A program made the translations under genes and the position numbers. 64,000 nucleotides of DNA from Nematostella vectensis (Eukaryota > Cnidaria > Anthozoa > Actiniaria > Edwardsiidae), in contig NC_064037.1 in the NCBI RefSeq assembly GCF_932526225.1, forward strand, positions 11,824,203 to 11,888,202, in the 5' to 3' direction. Positions 1 to 11,893 of the stretch are shown here, in pieces. The notes beneath the pieces were generated by a model. The model searched no databases, had not been told where the DNA came from, and was given only the letters and a program-made list of their open reading frames with translations. How positions within the stretch are numbered: the stretch's first letter is position 1; every line of letters begins with the position of its first letter.

Positions 1-374
1 CACTAGATAGCAACAGATTACTTGGGGCAGAGAACAGCGAATCAAGAGCTTTCCGTTGTTTTTATTATTATGCAAATTTTTCGCATTTCAGTTAAGAAGT
101 TTTATGTATAAAACGCACCCTGATTCTGGAGGTCATTTTGGCGAAAAAGAGTAAATATGGTATATAAAATTAAATTAAGTTACTGGATACACAATTGTCA
201 CAATAGATTTAGTGGTGTATCAATTGGCTGTCTGACTCCCACTTTCTTTAATAAAATATGAACCACTTAGGACAGCTTCCTTGATTGCATCCCCAGAAAG
301 ATTTTTTCCTCCACACCCTTTATTATCTAGACACATTGTCAAATGACATGACTGAATGTTGTTCTCTTTGGTAG

Positions 375-1891
375 ACTCAAGCCCAGATGATTCAACAGCC
401 ACAAGCGCAGGAGCAGGGTGGGACGGATCCACAGTATGCCACGGTAAGCCTGTCATGCGACATATAACTGCCCTAGTGGCCGTTTTAGACCTATATGGGA
501 TGCAGTATAACCAGGAAGAAACACAACTGATGTAAGGAATTTGTCAAATATTGTTCCCAAGAAGCATTACAGGAACACATCGCAATATATAGTTTATATT
601 CAAGCATTATTGTACATGTACTTTAGATAAATCCCAACAGAAAAAAAATCCATCAGTGTGTGTAAAAAAATCTTGTACCAGATAACTTCAAAATCTGCAG
701 CCAGTAGTTTTGGCATTTTTAGAACTGTAAACATGTCAGTACATGGTTTCTCCATTGAAATACATTCATTGGAAGTTTTCAAAATTGATTTTGAATTCCC
801 CAAAAGACACTGTTATTGTTTAATATGTTCCAGATCTATTTAAACTCTTTAGACACAATTTTTATCTATAGATAATAAACAATTTCTGTTCGCAGCAAAT
901 CCAATTCAACTCCGCTCAAATGCAGTACTTGAGATTACAACAATTGCAATTACAACAACAGCAGCAGCAACAGCAATCCACACAAGTAACCACGCAACAG
1001 GGTGACCAGACTCAACAACAGCCAGCACAACAGACACAAGCGGCACAGCAACCCACAGAGTTCACATTTACCTCTGGCGGCCAGGTAACATAACCTAACA
1101 GTGGAAAAGGGGAAGGGAGCCATAAAGTACTTACTGCACAACCTCAGAACTTTGACCAATCAAATTCCACTTAAGAAGTCCAATCCCAAATTTGTATCAG
1201 CTGATTTTCAAGTACTAGTATAGTATCAGGGTCACTCAAATGTTGGAATGCCAATCTAAGATACAGTTGCATTTGAAAAGTGATTATTTCGGAAGTCTGG
1301 AAGAATTAAGGTTTTTTCATAACCCAAATATGGCCAAAAAAGAACCCAGCCCCCTTCTCCAGATCAATCCTGTAATCAGAACAAATGACTTAACTACAAG
1401 GCTGTTCCTAGTACTTATTCCCACCACACATTTTGAAGTTATGTTTTTTTATTATAATTTAATAACCCTGAATAGGACACCTACTGAAATAAGGAAATTT
1501 CCATGTTTTGGGCACAAAGATTTAACCCCCTTGTAACTTTCTAAAAAAATACCAGAAATAAAAACCAAAGTAGCTCTGGTAGAATCTCACGAAGTGCAAC
1601 TTCTGAGCCAAATGTGAAGGGAATTAGCTGACGACTATTTTGGTCACCTGGAATGCTTTCTCAGTCAATGACTGTTAATCCATGTGTGGTGTATATTCTC
1701 AGATATATCAAATACAGCAACACCCACACTCTGGTGTGACCACAGCAGTCGCCATAGCAACCGCACCCCAACAGCAGCAGCAACAACAACCGCAACAACA
1801 GCAATTTATACAGCAACAACAACAGCAGAATCAAGATCAAACAACACTAGCGACAACCGAGCAACAAGCTCAACAACAACAGCCTCAGTGA
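375..1891 (+). CDS. NFYC: NF-YC (CCAAT-binding factor subunit gamma), C-terminal exons, copy 1, partial
   Basis: Three phase-0 exons: 375-443, 896-1084 and 1703-1891 with stop TGA. They encode the Gln-rich transactivation tail of NF-YC, which binds CCAAT boxes with NF-YA and NF-YB in the nucleus. The anchors are NSAQMQYLRLQQLQ, matching vertebrate NF-YC around its NAGQLQYIRLAQ segment, and IYQIQQHPHS, matching LYQIQQ near the vertebrate C terminus, followed by poly-Q. Donors (GTAAGC, GTAACA) and AG acceptors are intact. The preceding exon (DAIRQTVVAPEQVQYYF in the other copies) would lie just left of the window, and the histone fold is not present anywhere here. The stop lies 8 nt before a splice donor, so the 3' UTR is probably spliced. 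The gene is convergent with the lipoxygenase downstream. Whether this set is a terminal alternative or a non-expressed copy cannot be told from sequence. Confidence 0.85.
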
Positions 1892-2115
1892 GGATACAGG
1901 TAATTATTGAAGACACACTGGAATGAAGAGCCTGTAGAACTTGTAGAGCCTTGGAGAAGGTGCCTTCTCCTCCCATCTCCTCTTATCCCCTCCCACAGTG
2001 AGGAAGTTGAGCAGGTAATTATTGAAGACACACAGGCAGGTAGCTAGGGTTGAGGTGCCTTCTCCTCCCATCTCCTCCCCTCCCCTCCCACAGTGAGGAA
2101 GATCAGCAGGTAATT
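1889..2115 (+). repeat. 115/95-bp tandem repeat carrying splice sites after the NFYC stop, copy 1
   Basis: GTAATTATT donors occur at 1900, 2015 and 2110. Each later one is preceded by CCCACAG and a 16-nt segment TGAGGAAGTTGAGCAG (or a close variant), which is itself bounded by an acceptor and a donor. The segment resembles the end of the last NFYC coding exon (CAGTGAGGATACAG), so the array looks like an amplification of that exon edge. There are three donors here against six in copy 2. Confidence 0.85.
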
Positions 2116-2244
2116 ATTGAAGACACAAAAGCAGGTAGTTAGCCTTCTCTAACCTCCCCTTCCCTCCCACAATGAGTAGGGCTGGAAAGCCTTGTTGAAT
2201 CCCTTTCTTACATTAAGTACTAACCTCTTGTTTTTCTTGCTCAG

Positions 2245-2500
2245 ATCAGGTTATCTGGTTGCACCAACACATGCGCTCTGCACCTACTCGCTTACAGGCA
2301 ACCTGGGCATGACTAAAGAACGCTAACATGATATCGCAGATTGCATTCACACAGAAAAACCTTGCGCTTACACGGGAGGGATTATGGTCCCGAATGTAGC
2401 CTTCTTTTGCTCCGCCACGGGAAACAACGCCTATGGACCTTGTCAAAACTGACAAGCCTGGTCACAACCGGCAAGTAATAAACGCTAACACTTGGCTTTT
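2245..2500 (+). other. NFYC: Putative spliced 3' UTR terminal exon of NFYC, copy 1
   Basis: A strong pyrimidine-rich acceptor (CTTGTTTTTCTTGCTCAG) ends at 2244, and AATAAA lies at 2477-2482. The equivalents are at 19883 and 38130, with AATAAA at 20115 and 38362. It is a plausible partner for the donors just after the stop. The 69-codon minus-strand frame here matches nothing I recognise. Confidence 0.45.
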
Positions 2501-3115
2501 TGGTCAAAGCCCTGGATGCGATCTCGTTGGGTGCTTAGCCCTGGGCAAACGAGTATGGACACTTTGCTAACAGAGCAGGTGAACTACGACACAAAGGGAA
2601 TGATGGCAAAGCATGTTGCAGAATACTCCACAATCCGCAAGCAGCAAAGCATTGTTAGCTTGGTGGTGGTAAAGGCAAAAATATACGTTTACTTAAGCAC
2701 AGATTAGGTTTGACTGTCGAATTCGTTGTATCGCGATTTGTTTATGTCTTTTCTGTTCCGCCAGTCAAATTATTCTAAGCCAATCAGATTCTTGCCATCT
2801 CTCGCCTAGTACAGTTGCCTGGCTTTCTGTCGCGACACTGGTTTTCGTCCAGAGTATAGCCAGGGAAGTGCACAAAGCGAGTCTCTGAATGGTTTTACTG
2901 ACGGAACAGACAACCAAAACAAATCGTGTTTTGAAAACGCGGGTCGCGATACCACGGATTTGACAGTAAGACCCTATAATGATACTAATCCCTTGATTTT
3001 AGACGCTTGGAACAAGACTAGTATCCTCATGCCCTCCTCCCACCACCAAGTTCTTATAGGCCAATGACTGCCCCTAAAAGTTACGAGTACGTCACTAGGG
3101 GCCTGTTCATAGAAA

Positions 3116-3195
3116 GCAGGTTAGCGCTAACCCAGGGATCTCGAAATTCGATTGGATAAAAAGGGCATTCAACCCTGGGTTAGCGTTAACTTGCC
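3116..3195. repeat. Short hairpin element (GGTTAGCGCTAACCCAGGG ends)
   Basis: Inverted arms GGTTAGCGCTAACCCAGGG and CCCTGGGTTAGCGTTAAC flank an A/T-rich loop of about 35 bp. The orthologous positions (about 20760 and 39010) hold it too, so it predates the duplication. It is a small palindromic MITE-like element. Confidence 0.6.
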
Positions 3196-3670
3196 TTCTA
3201 GGAGGCCAGCCCTTTTGAAGTACAGACCTCAGTTTTACAGTATCACCTTAACAGCGTCTTTGTTATCACAGATTCATGTATTGCATTCTCGCTACACGCT
3301 CACTATATTCTCAGCACTAAATGTCGCGTCGCATTATTTTATAGCTAATAAATTACTATTCTATGCAGTGTCTGTTTTTTTTCAGAAGTACTCCCTTCCT
3401 CCATAGACCTATCGGACGCTTAGTCCCAAGCGGTTACTTCCTCTCGCTTACGGGTGAAAAAAACGCCACCATTCGGGGTTTTGATTTTACATTTATTTTA
3501 TATTTCACGCAGATCAACTCGGGTGCCAAAGGCTCCAGCCCACGCTAACTTTGAGCCGAAGAGTAGCGACCTTCAATGGCGAAGCAACGAGTTAAGCCAA
3601 GAAAGCATAAGATATGCGTTCTTGGTTAAGCCTAGAGCTTCTGATTTCCATTACAAACAAACTCACTTAA

Positions 3671-3913
3671 AGCCGCATTGTCACTAGTTTACTTCCGGAG
3701 GTCCGACGGAAACCTCAACCGTTAAAAGACAAAATCTATTACAATCCGAGATATATAACAGGCTATCCGTTCTAAATTATCAATCATAACCTCAAAGAAA
3801 CTTCCCATAGACACACTGCTTTCAATATTTTGAAATATTTTTCGCGTTTTCCGTTAAAAATGATCGGAGATTGTTACGTAATCGACCGGAAGTAAACTGG
3901 TGACGATGCGGCT
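3671..3913. mobile_element. TTAA-flanked MITE, 3' of lipoxygenase copy 1
   Basis: A 243-bp element is flanked by TTAA on both sides (3667-3670 and 3914-3917). Its ends start AGCCGCATTGTCAC in inverted orientation, with about 26 of 28 positions matching. Equivalent copies lie at 21307-21552 and 39558-39803. A diverged member of the same family lies at 16636-16890. There is no coding capacity. Confidence 0.7.
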
Positions 3914-3962
3914 TTAAACCGTTGCATGTAAGTTTACTTTGTTAAATGCAAATTTACGCTGT

Positions 3963-6900
3963 TCATGTCTGAATGCCATTTGGGAGCCATCGCGGAATAA
4001 AGTAGGGGTAGGCCAGGTGACCATCTTTGAGCCTGCGGTTATTAATTCTGATGAGCAGCGGTTCCACCAGCTCGTTGAGCCTGCAGAAATTGCGGTATAC
4101 AACGCGACGGGCTGCGCGGTCTTCTAGAAATGATGCGTAGTCAAGAAGTCTATCGTAACGAAAAGTGCCTAGGCTAGATGTGAAGGCACACTGGGTCTGT
4201 AGAATTAACAACAGGATGATATCATTGTCACAGACGTGAAGCATCTACTGACCTGAAGCCCCCGGCGTCACAATAACATACCAATGGCGTCAAATTGTCC
4301 AACGATAATTCACTAAGTAAAAACCGTAAATAAGTTCTAGCTTCCTAGCTATTCAGAAGTTTTGGGCATAGAGTACTTTTCAATATATAAAGAAGCATGG
4401 TCTATACTTTATTACCTCAGAAACAGTCCGAAGCGGTAGGTTGAGCAGGCTGAAGCGGTCAGCGGGTGCTCGGCTGTCGTTGTACAACTTTGTCGGGGCG
4501 TTCGGCACGTACGAAACATAATCAGTCAGTGGATAATTCACTGCCGTATGGCGACCGATAACTATCCACAGAAACCGAGAGATTATCGATCGTAATTGCA
4601 TCACGGACCTGACGGAGGTAGGGAAACGACGGATCTACATTACGAAAAACAGGATATATCTTAAATCTGAGTTTTCACGTATCCCTTCATATCATCAGAT
4701 ACTCCCTAATGCTGCATTCTCACCTTTCCGTTCCCATCAACAGATATTTCCTTGGCAAATGCTTGTAGCTCTTTATCCTCGAGGACGTCTTCCTTCTTTT
4801 TGTAGTATCTGAAGTTGTGAAAATGTTGTGTGCTATCAGAGACTATCAGGAATCAAAGTACACAAAGGTGGTTCAGATATTTGTTATATCGTATATGGCC
4901 AAAGCCCCCTGGGGGGGGGGTATTTTTTAGGGGATTTTCTCTTAAAAATGGTTTTTTTAAGCCTCCTGAGGTATTGTTTAGGTTAGCAATTTTTGGTCGT
5001 GCAGGTACTTTTTAGGGGTATTTTTCGAATTTTCCGACGAGCATCCCTATCACTTTTACCTTGAAGAACTTTTCGGCGAGCCTATCACGCTCTAAGTCAG
5101 CATGAAGCGTCCGCCATATTGAAAAGTGTGAGTCTGCTCGCAAAGCATCATGGAGCTAACAGAAAGGGAGTAGCCTGGGGGCGAGGCTAACGTGGCCATA
5201 TCTAAAGCGTATAAGCTAGTGGAGGGGGCCATCCCTTGTATTGCCATCTACCTCCATATGTCCTTATGAAAAATGCCCTGCATAACCTGCTACACACCCA
5301 TCCCTTGTGGTTGAGGGTTAACTTTCCCTGAACCGCCTGGCTACGGCCTTGTATCAGCTTTTATACCATCCTTTATTACTTATGTGCGGTATTTGAAGAA
5401 AGGGAGGAGCTTGCCCTGACAAAAATAAATTTACGTGCAAATCCCATGAATAGTAGTTTTCTTACGGTAAAAGGGGCTCTCCCTTACATTGTTACCTTTG
5501 TTGTTGGCGCATTTTCGTTTGGTGTATATCTCCATTAAAAGGTCGTACTTACATTTGCACATACTCCTTAGTAAAGCGCTCGAGAGCCCTGTTGAGAATC
5601 TTGCCATCGTCTCTGTATGGGTAGTACGGTAAAGTACCACGATCATCCACGCCTCGGTTCTATGAAAATAATCCATATGATATCATGTGGATATGAAAAG
5701 CAATCATTATGGACCCATGCTAGATAAAATGTATATGAATAAGAACAGGTTTGCAGAGATTTTGCGAAACGTCCCAAAACGACAACTTTAACCTAATTTT
5801 AAGATTTTTCCACTTGGAAATAAATACGTTCCAAATCACCCTGTAAAATTGCATGTTGCGAGAAGTACTTTTGATAGCTCAATCAGGATGGAACATAAGT
5901 TTAGTAAGAGGCTCGCTTCTTCCTTTTTCATCAAGAGAACGTTTTGTTTGTTGTACAGGGAATAATGTTACCATTTATCTCTTTGCCCCTCCCCAACCTG
6001 TCCTGGTCGGGCTTATGCTTACTATGAGATCCTCGGTAAAGCCCTGAGCTATCCAATCCTCGCTCTTTGCCGCGCCGGAGACAAGCTTACTTGCGCCTTT
6101 CCATCCGTAAGCGTATAAAGTGTGCATGAATTGTCCGGGTGCCAAAAGAGCGGGCGCACCCAAAACATTGGCGGTGAGGACCCCCCGGCAGTGAAACTTT
6201 AGCATCTGGTACAGAGGGTGCTTGTGGGACAGGTGTCTCTCCATGCTCACGCAGACAGCCTCGGCAACTAAGTGGGCGTGGCTAAGATGGTCCACCATTT
6301 GGCTGTACCCGCCATCGGTCACTTGCACGTTCAGTTTAGCCAGGGTCCATTTTCCTCCGTCTTTGGGTGTGAAAACGGCAGAATCTGAACAGTCGTTGAA
6401 AAATGAGAATTTTGTTCAGGTTATTAAGGACTTATATATTATTTAGGGTTAATGGCGCGTTATTGAGAGCCACAGAATTATGCATTAATCCTAATGCCAA
6501 CTCTAGCTTACCCTAGAGTAGTCAAGGCTTCGTCCGTAATGGGACCAAGGACCCAATCCCTGGATCCAATGTGCCTTCCTACCTAGTCCAGTCATTGGTT
6601 CGCCCCTGATAAGGGACCACATAGCGTGGACAAAGATTCACCCTTGATGTTAACAAAAGAACTATTTTCTTATTAGAAGAATGACACATCCCTCGTGTGA
6701 CCAAGAACCCCATCCCTCGTGTGACCAAGAATCCCATCCATCGTGTGACCAAGAACCCCATCCCTCGTGTGACCAAGAATCCCATCCATCGTGTGACCAA
6801 GAACCCCATTCCTCGTGTGACCAAGAACCCCATCCCTCATGTGACCATGAACCCCATCCCTCATATGACCATGAACCCCATCCCTCGTGTGACCAAGAAC

Positions 6901-9900
6901 CCCATTCCTCGTGTTACAAAGAACCCCATCCCTCGTGTGACCAAGAATCCCATTCCTCGTGTGATCAAGAATTCCATCCTTCGTGTGACAAAGAATCCCA
7001 CCCCTCGTGTGACCAACAATCCCTTCCCTCGTGTGACCAACAATCCCATCCCTCGTGTGACCAACAATCCCATCCCTCGTGTGACCAAGGATCCCATCCC
7101 TCGTGTGACCAAGGATCCCATCCCTCGTGTGACCAAGGATCCCATCCCTCGTGTGATCAAGGATCCCATCCCTCGTGTGACCAAGGATCCCATCCCTCGT
7201 GTGACCAAGGATCCCATCCCTCGTGTGACCAAGGATCCCATCCCTCGTGTGACCAAGAATCCCATCCCTCGTGTGACCAAGAATCCCATCCTTCGTGTGA
7301 CCAAGAATCCCATCCCTCGTGTGACCAAGAATCCCTTCCCTCGTGTGACCAACAATCCCATCCCTTGTGACCAAGAACCCCATTCCTCATGTGATCAAGA
7401 ATCTCATCCCTCGTGTGACCAAAACTCCCATCCCATCCCTAGTGTGGCCAAGAACCCCATCCCTAGTGTGGCCAAGAACCCCATCCCTCGTGTGACCAAG
7501 AACCCCATCCCTCGTGTGACCAAGAATCCCATTCCTCGTGTGACCAAGAACCCCATCTCTCGTGTGGCCAAGAACCCCATCTCTCGTGTGGCCAAGACCC
7601 CCATCTCTCGTGCGACCAAGAATCCCATCCCATCCCTCGTTTGACCAAAAACACCATCCCTTATGTGACGAATAACCGAATCCCTCGTGCGACTAAGAAT
7701 CCCATCCCATCCCTCCTGTGGCCAAGAACCCCATCCCCCGTGTGACCAAGAACCCCATCCCATCCCCCGTGTGACCAAGAACCCCATTCCATCCCTCGTG
7801 TGACCAGGAACCCCATCCCAACCCTCCTCCTTTGTCCCTAGCCTGAACAAAGGTTCACCCTTGATGTTAACAAAAGAACTATTTTCTTATAAGAAGAATG
7901 ACACATCCCTCGTGTGACCAAGAACCCCATCCCTCGTGTGACCAAGAATCCCATCCATCGTGTGACCAAGAACCCCATTCCTCGTGTGACCAAGAACCCC
8001 ATCCCTCGTGTGACCAAGAATCCCATTCCTCGTGTGACCAAGAACCCCATTCCTCGTGTTACAAAGAATCCCATCACTCGTGTGACCAAGAATCCCATCC
8101 CTCGTGTTACCAAGAACCCCATCCCTCGTGTGACCAAGAACCCCATCCCTCGTGTTACCAAAAACCCCATCCCTCGTGCGACCAATAACCCCATCCCTCG
8201 TGTGACCAAGAACCCTATTCCTCATGTGGCCAAAAACTCCTCTGGATTAACCAAGGATCCTCCTACCTGGTTTGTAGTCCATCTGTATGGCCACGGGCTT
8301 AAGGGTGTGGCTCCCTTTCCATCCCCACCTTTTCCAGTACCAATTTTTCGGCGGTTTCTCTTCCACTGATGCAAAGAGGGCGATAGGAGAATAGAAAGGC
8401 CAAAGGGTGCGATTAGCATGGTCATCTACGATGTCCTTCATGAATACCATGTCATCGGCAAGTGGGTAACGAAGAGCAAACAACAGGCCTTTTTCGATAA
8501 CCTTAAGAGACAATGACCATATCTATAAAATCTACACCTTCGCAGTTATAATTAGATGCAAATACGAAAAGGAAAACAAAAGACTGATCATTAATTATTA
8601 ACAATTGACAAAATACAGTGGTATCTCCATTAAGCAGCAAACCTCGGGAATTAGATTGGTGGCCGCTCAATAGAGGCTGGGAGCGTGATAGATATACCAC
8701 TGTAAGGGTAAGGCATGATAGATACAATATGATAGATAGGTGAAATTATTATTAGGAAGAGAAATGATCAGGCATTTGATAAACCAACCTCTTTCAGTTT
8801 TTCGTTGTTGTTTATCCTTCTTCCAAGAGCTTCTCCCACGGCCTTCTTCCAGTTGAAATTTGGGTTGAGGTTTTTTTTAAGATTGCTGAATGAAAGTCCC
8901 ACTATCAAATAAAACCTTGAATATTAATCTTGTATGAGAAACTATGATCTCGCGGAATGGAGGGAAAGGGGAGCTTCTAAGGGTGATCTGTTGATATCGC
9001 CTTTATCAGACAAGGTGACCTGTTGGTCTTACCTTTATAAGACCAGAAGAACTTTTGCGTTACCTTTATCAGAGAAGGTGGACTGTTGGTCACCGAACAA
9101 GGTGATTTGTTTGGTTTTAACTTTATCACACAAGGTGACCTTCTGATTGTACCTTCATCCGAGAGAGTGACCTGTTGCAGACCAAGTGGGTTTGCTCCAG
9201 CAAGTCGCTGCTCTGTAAAATACTTGTCCGAAAGGTATTTGGTGACGTCCATCTGGAATGGTTCGTACTCAGATGGGAGGCGCATCTTGTGCTATGGTTA
9301 CACCAGAAATGAACTTTTATACATAAATGAGATAGCAACATATCAACACTTCCACCATCATCACTAGAAGCATCGCCATCAACAGCACAGCCGTCCAGGC
9401 GCATGCTCAAGGGGGTGCGTCCACCTCTCATGGACCGCCAAAAGTATGTCATTTCTTATTGAAGGACCGCCAAAAATAATTCTATTTTCCATATGAAACC
9501 TGGCTTTGCACCTCTCCCCCCCCCCCTCCCACCACAAGAATGCCTGGATACACGCCTGGAAGCAACATCAATAGCATGATGATCATCATTATATGCATTG
9601 TTTTTAACTATCTAGTAGTAACTCCTTACCCCAAACGCTTTCTCCAAGGCAGTGCGCATATATTTGTTCAATTCCAAGAAATCTCTGTAAGTCATCTCCT
9701 CTGGTCTGCCTTTAGTCATGTCTTTGTAGAGCTCTTGAAACTTGCGCCCTGCTGCCACCATAGCAGCGTACTCTGTTAGATGGCTACTAAGCATCGGCTT
9801 GTCCTTCACGAACTTTGGATATTCCCTCGTGGACACTGCAAGGCGAGCATAAGGCATAGCAGCCGAAGGGGCGTTCAATTTAAACTCTTTCTGCTGCTTG

Positions 9901-11893
9901 TGGAGGCCCGCCTTTCTCTTTATGGAACATGCCGGGGTGACATACTGAGGAAGGGACACTTTGCAGTAACCTTTCTCAAACCTGAAATATGAGGAGAAAA
10001 GAAATACTGGTCATTTGGCATTGATGACAGAGATCATGGAGTCGCCTCTATTTTGTGTTTTGAGGGGTTGGAGGGTATGCTATGAAATGCAAGGCTGACA
10101 AAAGTATTTGATCATCATTTTGGTCTTACATGTTTCTTTCTATGCTGAACAACTTTGACCAATCAGATTCGGCTTGAACACTGTAAACATTTTGACCATT
10201 TTTGAAAAAAAACCCAGCCAATCAGGTTAGGGTGTTCCCACGCTCAATCGACAGACAAAAATGAAACATTCTTTAGAGGAATACTTTCGATATACACGCT
10301 GTACTATGAATTATCTAGAAGAACTCAGGTATATTTCTGTGTAATGTCAGCTTAGATTTTAATAAATTATATTCAGTTAAACTCAGCGCGGAGCTCCATA
10401 GTTATAGAAATTGGTCATAAACTAGGCGACTCAAAAATTGTGGCCAATGTCACACGCTGTCAGCTATCTGTACCACTCACGTGACCATGCGACCAGGCCA
10501 GCAAAGTGATTGATCGCTCTAAACCAATGAGAGAGTTCTAGTTCCAGCAAGAACCGGGGGGAATTGAAAAAGACGGGGGATTAAGCCTATTCTGACTTTC
10601 GACGTAAAACGAATGTCGGAATGCATGATTGCAGAAACGAATTAACAAGAAAAAGTGAGAAAATGCAACTGATTAGCCAGTAAAATGGCCGTATGAAAAT
10701 GAGAATTTAAAGGATATGTCTGTCTAAGGAACTGCTTTGTACTTTTACATGCTTGAAATATTATCAGCACGACTTCTTTACCTCTCGAGGTGGCTGACGC
10801 AACATAAAATCGTGCAAAGGGTATTCGTGCATCATCAGTCAACCTTTTAACTGCAATAGGAATGCCTTGGGAGCGCCAATGTGTAATTAAGTAATTTAGT
10901 GAACATAGATGGGATAAAAACATGTCCCAAGTAAATAGGAAATCGCAGATTCAGATGTCCAAATAGATAAACAACCGAACGATTAAGTAAATATTGCTTG
11001 GAATTTGAAACCAGCTTTTCAAATTGTTTTTTTGCGCGCGCGCTGACGTGCACTGGAATGATGCCATGAGCGCGCGCTGTTTGAAGTTTTTTTTTTATCG
11101 TCTTTGGCGTTTGCGTAGGATTAGAAATAATTTTATAAAAGAAATATAACATTCTTTTTGTGGCTTTGTTGAGTTTTGAAAACCCCGGTGTTTGTAAGTG
11201 GTTTATTCGATCAGACGTTGTTATTATGGATCTCTATTTATCCTCAAAAGAAATTCTAGTCTAGAAACTCTATTATGGTCATAACCCTAAACTGCCCAAA
11301 GATTCTTCATATAAAAATATGGTAATAAAGCTGGCTCCGCTTTTAGGCAGGGCCTAAATCTATTTAATATAAAATAAAAAAGTGGAGTTGGTGGTGGTGG
11401 TAAGGGGTCACGATTTTTGGGCTTCGATTTGAAGGGGTGCAAAAAATTTTGAGCCCAGGAATTGCAAAAATACCGACCCGACCCCCCCGACCCCCCCCCC
11501 CCCCCCCTCCCAACACACACACACACACACAAGTAATTAATGACCGCTCCCTTGATGCGTTAGTTAGAATGAAGGAAGCAAGAACGCGTTAACCAGAATA
11601 TTAAAAATTACAGCAATAAAAGTTTTACTTTTTATGATTTACTGTATATGAGAAGAGACACTGAAAAGGATCAAAAGTAAGGATTTAAACAAGAACATAG
11701 CGGTTAGTAGAACTAAGGGTGCTCGTAGGCGATATTAAGTGGGAAGAGCAATAGATCTACATCCTGGTAAATCTAGAAATCTTTTCAAGCAATCCTTTTT
11801 AAGAATATAATTTTTTTAGACTCACCCATTGATTTGAACCGTTTGCAGAGCGACAAAGAAGAAGAGAAAGCCAACGAGGCCATAAGTCCACAT
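3963..11893 (-). CDS. Secreted PLAT-less lipoxygenase, copy 1 (complete, 607 aa)
   Basis: Nine coding exons on the minus strand: 11893-11826, 9981-9630, 9291-9153, 8901-8789, 8522-8267, 6384-6023, 5659-5553, 4608-4416 and 4196-3963. Phases agree at every junction and all introns are GT-AG. The product dioxygenates polyunsaturated fatty acids with non-haem iron. Residues 1-22 form a signal peptide (MWTYGLVGFLFFFVAL). Residues 23-140 do not look like a PLAT domain. Ligands H342 and H347 lie in DHLSHAHLVAE, H486 and N490 in GRHTAVN. The HPLYQMLKFH and LPYYPYRDDG motifs are typical of the family. The Coffa-site residue that sets R/S stereochemistry is Gly385, which predicts R products. The C terminus is Thr607 instead of the usual Ile. 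Length suits a PLAT-less enzyme (animal forms with PLAT are about 660-680 aa). The architecture recalls secreted bacterial LoxA. Confidence 0.88.
6683..8235. repeat. 24-bp minisatellite in lipoxygenase intron 5, copy 1
   Basis: About 60 units of a 24-bp repeat (core CCCATCCCTCGTGTGACC then AAGAAC/T) occur in two subarrays separated near 7830-7905. The separator duplicates the left flank of the array (6633-6690), so the array was itself duplicated. The repeat reaches to within a few tens of bases of the exon-5 donor. Because 24 is divisible by 3, long frames are open on both strands (for example repeats of HPSCDQEP and NPIPRVTK). They are periodicity artefacts inside an intron, not genes. Confidence 0.95.
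8975..9185 (-). repeat. Local repeat copying the lipoxygenase exon-3 donor edge, copy 1
   Basis: Four or five degenerate units of about 30 bp (CTTTATCAGACAAGGTGACC and variants) resemble the 3' edge of coding exon 3. Donors on the minus strand lie at 9152 (GAAG|GTACAA, used in the model), 9063 (AAAG|GTAACG) and 9032 (AAAG|GTAAGA). The last is the best consensus and would extend the exon by exactly 120 nt in an open frame. Confidence 0.7.

Noticed and set aside
950..1159. Leu-rich frame on the minus strand (and copies at 18250 and 36816)
   Set aside because: It is the antisense of the CAG/CAA tract in NFYC exon C.
1684..1926. Thr/Ala-rich plus-strand frame overlapping NFYC exon D
   Set aside because: It is a shifted frame of the Gln tract; the real frame continues from exon C in phase 0 and matches NF-YC.
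2246..2455. 69-codon minus-strand frame present in all three units
   Set aside because: No recognisable domain, overlaps the likely NFYC 3' UTR, and the conservation is explained by the recent duplication.
6579..8225. Many long open frames on both strands (up to 315 codons) with 8-residue repeats such as HPSCDQEP
   Set aside because: They arise because the repeat unit is 24 bp. They overlap in several frames at once and lie in an intron of the lipoxygenase. The same applies at 24200-26311 and 42686-44780.
6683..8235. CRISPR-like regular repeats
   Set aside because: Units are directly adjacent with no unique spacers, and the host is a eukaryote. It is a minisatellite.
10782..10850. Candidate minus-strand exon in lipoxygenase intron 1 (RLTDDARIPFARFYVASAT) with acceptor and donor
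   Set aside because: Its phases (1 in, 1 out) do not fit the phase-2 intron, and between copies most substitutions change the amino acid. It could only join an alternative frame of the first coding exon.
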